Assembly: GCF_014280075.1 (NCBI RefSeq)
Contig: NZ_CP047950.1
Coordinates: forward strand, 806,001-870,000
Source: Synechococcus sp. A15-62
Lineage (GTDB): Bacteria > Cyanobacteriota > Cyanobacteriia > PCC-6307 > Cyanobiaceae
Length of the DNA: 64,000 nucleotides
Direction: 5' to 3'
Shown: piece by piece, positions 61,480 to 64,000 of the stretch
Numbering within the stretch: position 1 is the first letter of the stretch
Layout of the letters: each line of letters starts with the position of its first letter
Made by a program: the position numbers and the translations under genes
The notes under the pieces: model-generated
Database searches by the model: none
Seen by the model: the letters and a program-made list of their open reading frames with translations, nothing else
Told to the model about the DNA's origin: nothing

Positions 61480-62295
61480 ATGCCCAATCAGCAGTCCTCT
61501 TCCATCGCCCAGCGCTTTGAGCAGCTGAAGCAGGACGGTCGCCTCGCCTTGATGCCATTCCTGATGGCTGGCGATCCTGATCTCGCGGTCACCGCTGATG
61601 TGCTGCTCAGTCTGCAAAGGGCAGGGGCCGACATGGTGGAACTGGGGATGCCCTACAGCGACCCGCTCGCGGATGGGCCGGTCATTCAGGCCGCTGCGTC
61701 CCGTGCCCTTGCTGCAGGAACCACGCCAACGGGCGTGCTTGACATGCTGCGGTCGTTGAAAGGTCAGCTACAGATCCCCGTGATCCTGTTCACGTATTCC
61801 AATCCACTGCTCAATGTGGGGATGGAGGCGTTCTGCCAGTCTGCAGCGGAGGCTGGTGCGGCGGGTTTGGTGGTGCCTGATCTCCCCCTCGAGGAAGCCG
61901 AGCGGTTGTCAACCATCGCCGAGCGTCATGGCTTGGATTTGGTGCTCTTGGTTGCACCCACCACTCCTCAAGATCGGATGGGTCGGATTGCCAAATGCAG
62001 CAGCGGTTTTACCTATCTGGTGAGTGTTACTGGCGTCACCGGTGAGCGAGCTCAGATGGAAAGCAGGGTTGAAGGTTTGGTGCAGCAACTCAAACAAACC
62101 TCTCCGGTTCCTGTTGCGGTTGGTTTTGGCATCTCTGGGGCGGAGCAGGTGCGACAGGTTCGGGGCTGGGGTTCCGATGGAGCGATTGTGGGCAGCGCGC
62201 TCGTGAAGCGGATGGCTGCAGCATCGCCGGGAGAAATTGCACAGGAAGCTGGTCGTTTTTGCGCTGAGCTGCGTGCCGCGGCAGATCAGCCTTAA
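61480..62295 (+). CDS. trpA: Tryptophan synthase alpha subunit
   Basis: 271 residues from ATG 61480; longer frames upstream overlap DUF3007. Motifs: [42 protein letters not shown] (catalytic Glu and Asp), [39 protein letters not shown] and [13 protein letters not shown]. Cleaves indole-glycerol phosphate. TrpB is not in this window. Confidence 0.94.
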   Translation: MPNQQSSSIAQRFEQLKQDGRLALMPFLMAGDPDLAVTADVLLSLQRAGADMVELGMPYSDPLADGPVIQAAASRALAAGTTPTGVLDMLRSLKGQLQIPVILFTYSNPLLNVGMEAFCQSAAEAGAAGLVVPDLPLEEAERLSTIAERHGLDLVLLVAPTTPQDRMGRIAKCSSGFTYLVSVTGVTGERAQMESRVEGLVQQLKQTSPVPVAVGFGISGAEQVRQVRGWGSDGAIVGSALVKRMAAASPGEIAQEAGRFCAELRAAADQP

Positions 62296-62331
62296 CGGCT
62301 GCCATTCGGTTAGAGCACGAACCAGAGCATG

Positions 62332-62356
62332 AAAAAACCCCAGCCAAGGCCGGGGT
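62332..62356 (-). terminator. Terminator after cyAbrB
   Basis: On the minus strand CCCCGGCC-TTGG-CTGGGG-type stem (CCCCGGCCTTGGCTGGGG) followed by six T's, 22 bases past the stop of the minus-strand regulator gene. It could also stop trpA transcription from the other side. Confidence 0.75.
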
Positions 62357-62377
62357 TCATCGATCACGGTGATTGAA

Positions 62378-62749
62378 TCACTCCTCGTCTTCGTCACTGC
62401 CACCAACAGGTGTCAGACGAATTTGTTTGCGCCCCAGTTTGATTTCAAATTCATCTCCAGGCTTCAGGTCGAGCAGAGCCGTATACGCCTTGCCTATCAG
62501 CAGATTGCCGTTGCCTTGAACGGTGGCCACATAGCTGAGTTTGCGGCCGCCTTTGCCTACGCCGCCAACACCACCCATGCCAAGACTCACTCCTTTGGCT
62601 TCCAGCAGTGCCTCATAAAAAGCGGTGAAATTCAAACGTTCTCCACCGTCCTTTTTATTGGAGACATAGCCACAGGCACGAACAAGATCAGACTTGCTTA
62701 CGTCACCAAGGTCTTTGACTTTATTGAGAAGGTCGCTCCCAGTGAGCAT
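62378..62749 (-). CDS. cyAbrB-type transition-state regulator
   Basis: 123 residues. N-terminal part: MLTGSDLLNKVKDLGDVSKS, DLVRACGYVSN. C-terminal AbrB-like DNA-binding part: YVATVQGNGNLLIGKAYTALLDLKPGDEFEIKLGRKQIRL. Family of cyanobacterial regulators of carbon and nitrogen genes. The tail GGSDEDEE is acidic. Which cyAbrB paralogue this is cannot be said. Confidence 0.88.
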   Translation of the reverse strand: MLTGSDLLNKVKDLGDVSKSDLVRACGYVSNKKDGGERLNFTAFYEALLEAKGVSLGMGGVGGVGKGGRKLSYVATVQGNGNLLIGKAYTALLDLKPGDEFEIKLGRKQIRLTPVGGSDEDEE

Positions 62750-62847
62750 CGCTTTCGAGAGAAATCAACCTTCACAACATAGCGTTTGTGCAAGTCGTTA
62801 TGCCATCATTTTTCTCTGAAAAGTTCTTCGGTATTTCATCCTTCGCT

Positions 62848-63117
62848 ATGGCACGTTTCGTCTTGTGGGGCACTTACTGCACGGATGCTCTTGTGAAGCG
62901 TGCTCCTTATCGTGATGAACATCTTGCTCGCCTTCAGGGCTTGAAAGATCAGGGAACGCTGGTCACGCTCGGACCCACTGAGGGAAGCACCCATGTTTTC
63001 GGGATCTTCGAGGCAGACAGCCTCGACGTCGTTCGCAAGCTGGTTGAGGACGACATCTATTGGAAGCAGGGAATCTGGACGGCGCTTGAGGTTTATCCCT
63101 GGGTCCAGGCGTTCTGA
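62848..63117 (+). CDS. YciI-like protein
   Basis: 89 residues from ATG 62848 (MARFVLWGTYCTDALVKRAP). YCII pattern: YRDEHLARLQGLKDQGTLVTLGP, VFGIFEADSLDVVRKLVEDD and WTALEVYPW. A small alpha/beta dimeric fold; function unknown. Its 3' end overlaps the 3' end of the cytochrome gene by 25 bases. Confidence 0.75.
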   Translation: MARFVLWGTYCTDALVKRAPYRDEHLARLQGLKDQGTLVTLGPTEGSTHVFGIFEADSLDVVRKLVEDDIYWKQGIWTALEVYPWVQAF

Positions 63118-63449
63118 GCCTGCATGAGCACCCATTCCGCCACAAGCTGATCTCCCTCGCTCCCGAGAACGTCGGCGTAACCACTCATCTGGCCTCGACC
63201 TTCACGGGCAATGGCTGCGATGGCGTCCACCGTTGCGATCTGCTCACGCTCGAGGGTCTTCAGCTTCAAGTTTTTCCCTCGGCGAATGATGTTGCCGCCG
63301 TTGATGTGGCATCCGGCGCAGTGCTGTTCGAACAACAGGGCGCCGGTGCTGGCATCCGGTCCGGCGGCCAGCGATGCACCGCCTGATCCAAGGCTCAGCA
63401 GCAGCACAAGAAACGCACCAATGCAGCAGCGAAGGATGGAGCTCAGCAC
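63093..63449 (-). CDS. c6-type cytochrome c
   Basis: 118 residues. Signal peptide 1-27 (LSSILRCCIGAFLVLLLSLG, then SLAAG). One heme site EQHCAGCHINGGNIIRRG, then KLKTLEREQIATVDAIAAIA and GQMSGYADVLGSEGDQLVAEWVLMQ with the axial Met. The GGNIIRRGKNL variant suggests a c6C-like low-potential cytochrome rather than the main c6. Lumenal electron carrier. Confidence 0.8.
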   Translation of the reverse strand: MLSSILRCCIGAFLVLLLSLGSGGASLAAGPDASTGALLFEQHCAGCHINGGNIIRRGKNLKLKTLEREQIATVDAIAAIAREGRGQMSGYADVLGSEGDQLVAEWVLMQAQNAWTQG

Positions 63450-63468
63450 AGGGACGGTGTGGCTTGAA

Positions 63469-63702
63469 TCAGTCTGCTTGAGCAGGTGATGCCTCCTTCT
63501 GGAACCGCTGGATTAGTTCATCGGGAGAGCGGTAATCCTTCGGAAGCGAGGTGTGCAATCTGTTGAGGTAATCCCAGCAGACCGTCCGGCGAATGGCGTT
63601 GAGATCGCGTCCATCGGCCACAAGGCGACGCAGGGCTTGGCAGTAGGTCGAGAATCCAGCCTCCAGATCTCCGATGGTGAGCGCCTTGGTTGCGGACGGC
63701 AT
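63469..63702 (-). CDS. Small conserved protein, paralogue of the gene at 36166
   Basis: 77 residues from ATG 63702: MPSATKALTIGDLEAGFSTY, CQALRRLVADGRDLNAIRRT, VCWDYLNRLHTSLPKDYRSP. Same motif order as 36166-36393. Longer upstream frame lacks any sign of being coding. Function unknown. Confidence 0.65.
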   Translation of the reverse strand: MPSATKALTIGDLEAGFSTYCQALRRLVADGRDLNAIRRTVCWDYLNRLHTSLPKDYRSPDELIQRFQKEASPAQAD

Positions 63703-63792
63703 GAAACAGAAGGTCAGGATCCTCTGACTTTTGCGTCGATCTCCTGATTGGTCTGTTGTCAAGATCACTGTTGGAGCTGTGCGGTGGTCCCC

Positions 63793-64000
63793 ATGGCGGA
63801 ACAGGATCTGATCCGTTTCCTCAACAAGATCTCCCAACTTCAGGTCCTTGCGGAGCGTGTGCGGAACGACTCCAGCAGCCGTGAACAGCTGGCGGCCTGT
63901 GCGGACCACAATCAGGTTGTACAGCTGGCCAGATCCTGGGGGTTCGACATCGGTCGGCGCTGGGGTGAGCGTGACCATGGGCCTGGGGGAGAAGCCAACC
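63793..64000 (+). CDS. Nif11-like protein, N-terminal part (truncated by window end)
   Basis: Starts MAEQDLIRFLNKISQLQVLA and continues with ERVRNDSSSREQLAACADHN and QVVQLARSWGFDIGRRWGE, the typical Nif11 pattern of a helix, a variable loop, and 'V.LA...G.D.....W'. Nif11 domains form leader peptides of many cyanobacterial RiPPs or small regulatory proteins. The frame is open at 64000, so the C-terminal part is unseen. Confidence 0.65.
   Translation, partial: MAEQDLIRFLNKISQLQVLAERVRNDSSSREQLAACADHNQVVQLARSWGFDIGRRWGERDHGPGGEAN

Noticed and set aside
1..64000. CRISPR arrays, insertion sequences or rRNA genes
   Set aside because: No regularly spaced repeats, no transposase-like proteins with flanking inverted repeats, and no rRNA segments were seen.

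Overview
The window reads as chromosome from a marine picocyanobacterium, most likely a phycobilisome-containing Synechococcus. Evidence: a CpcS/CpeS-type phycobiliprotein lyase, NdhL, the BicA bicarbonate transporter, a cyAbrB regulator, a c6-type cytochrome, a chloroplast-type FtsH, cobalamin synthesis and many small proteins of cyanobacterial DUF families. Genes are densely packed, often overlap by 1-4 bases, and are GC-rich. Strain and species are not claimed. All names come from reading motifs, without database searches.

Layout. 1-24.5 kb is core: a dioxygenase tail, phycobiliprotein lyase, a fused TrmD-IspF, LarB, thiamine genes (thiS-thiE), ribF, surE, pheS, nadK, an atypical OmpR-type regulator, cobL, a GH116 glycosidase, ribD, a K+ channel, an SRAP protein, ftsH, argF and lexA with its operator. 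Two decayed genes lie here: an outer-membrane barrel at about 10 kb and an AraC-type regulator at about 17 kb.

24.5-33.3 kb is an integrated element. It sits in the 3' end of a tRNA-Ala(GGC) gene and is bounded by an exact 48-base repeat at 24509-24556 and 33274-33321. Cargo: small unknown genes, an excisionase-like protein, a primase-polymerase, a VirE-type ATPase, a minimal tyrosine recombinase, a terminase-small-subunit-like protein and a full-length integrase. No capsid, tail or large-terminase genes are seen, so it looks like a phage-satellite or tycheposon-like element of about 8.8 kb. Six candidate arm sites with an AGGGGG core flank its interior ends, and the tRNA's presumed terminator now lies beyond the right repeat.

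33.3-36.4 kb is a gene-poor stretch of small proteins, including a GrrA/OscA-type Gly-rich RiPP precursor with no radical-SAM partner in view. 36.4-49.7 kb returns to core: ridA, gloB, hisG, an ABC exporter, a GNAT, two TIGR04282/04283-type glycosyltransferases, an HtrA-type protease, dnaA, a ParB-like protein, a GST, gor and a GMC oxidoreductase.

49.7-56.5 kb holds an AT-rich ThDP-dependent decarboxylase that appears inserted next to a ctaC-ctaD-ctaE plus two-DUF2231 operon. Subunit II lacks the CuA ligands, which points to an ARTO-type quinol oxidase. 56.5-64 kb carries a CaCA antiporter, bicA, pyrC, a thioredoxin-like protein, tRNA-Leu, ndhL, trpA, cyAbrB, a YciI protein, a c-type cytochrome and a truncated Nif11-like gene.
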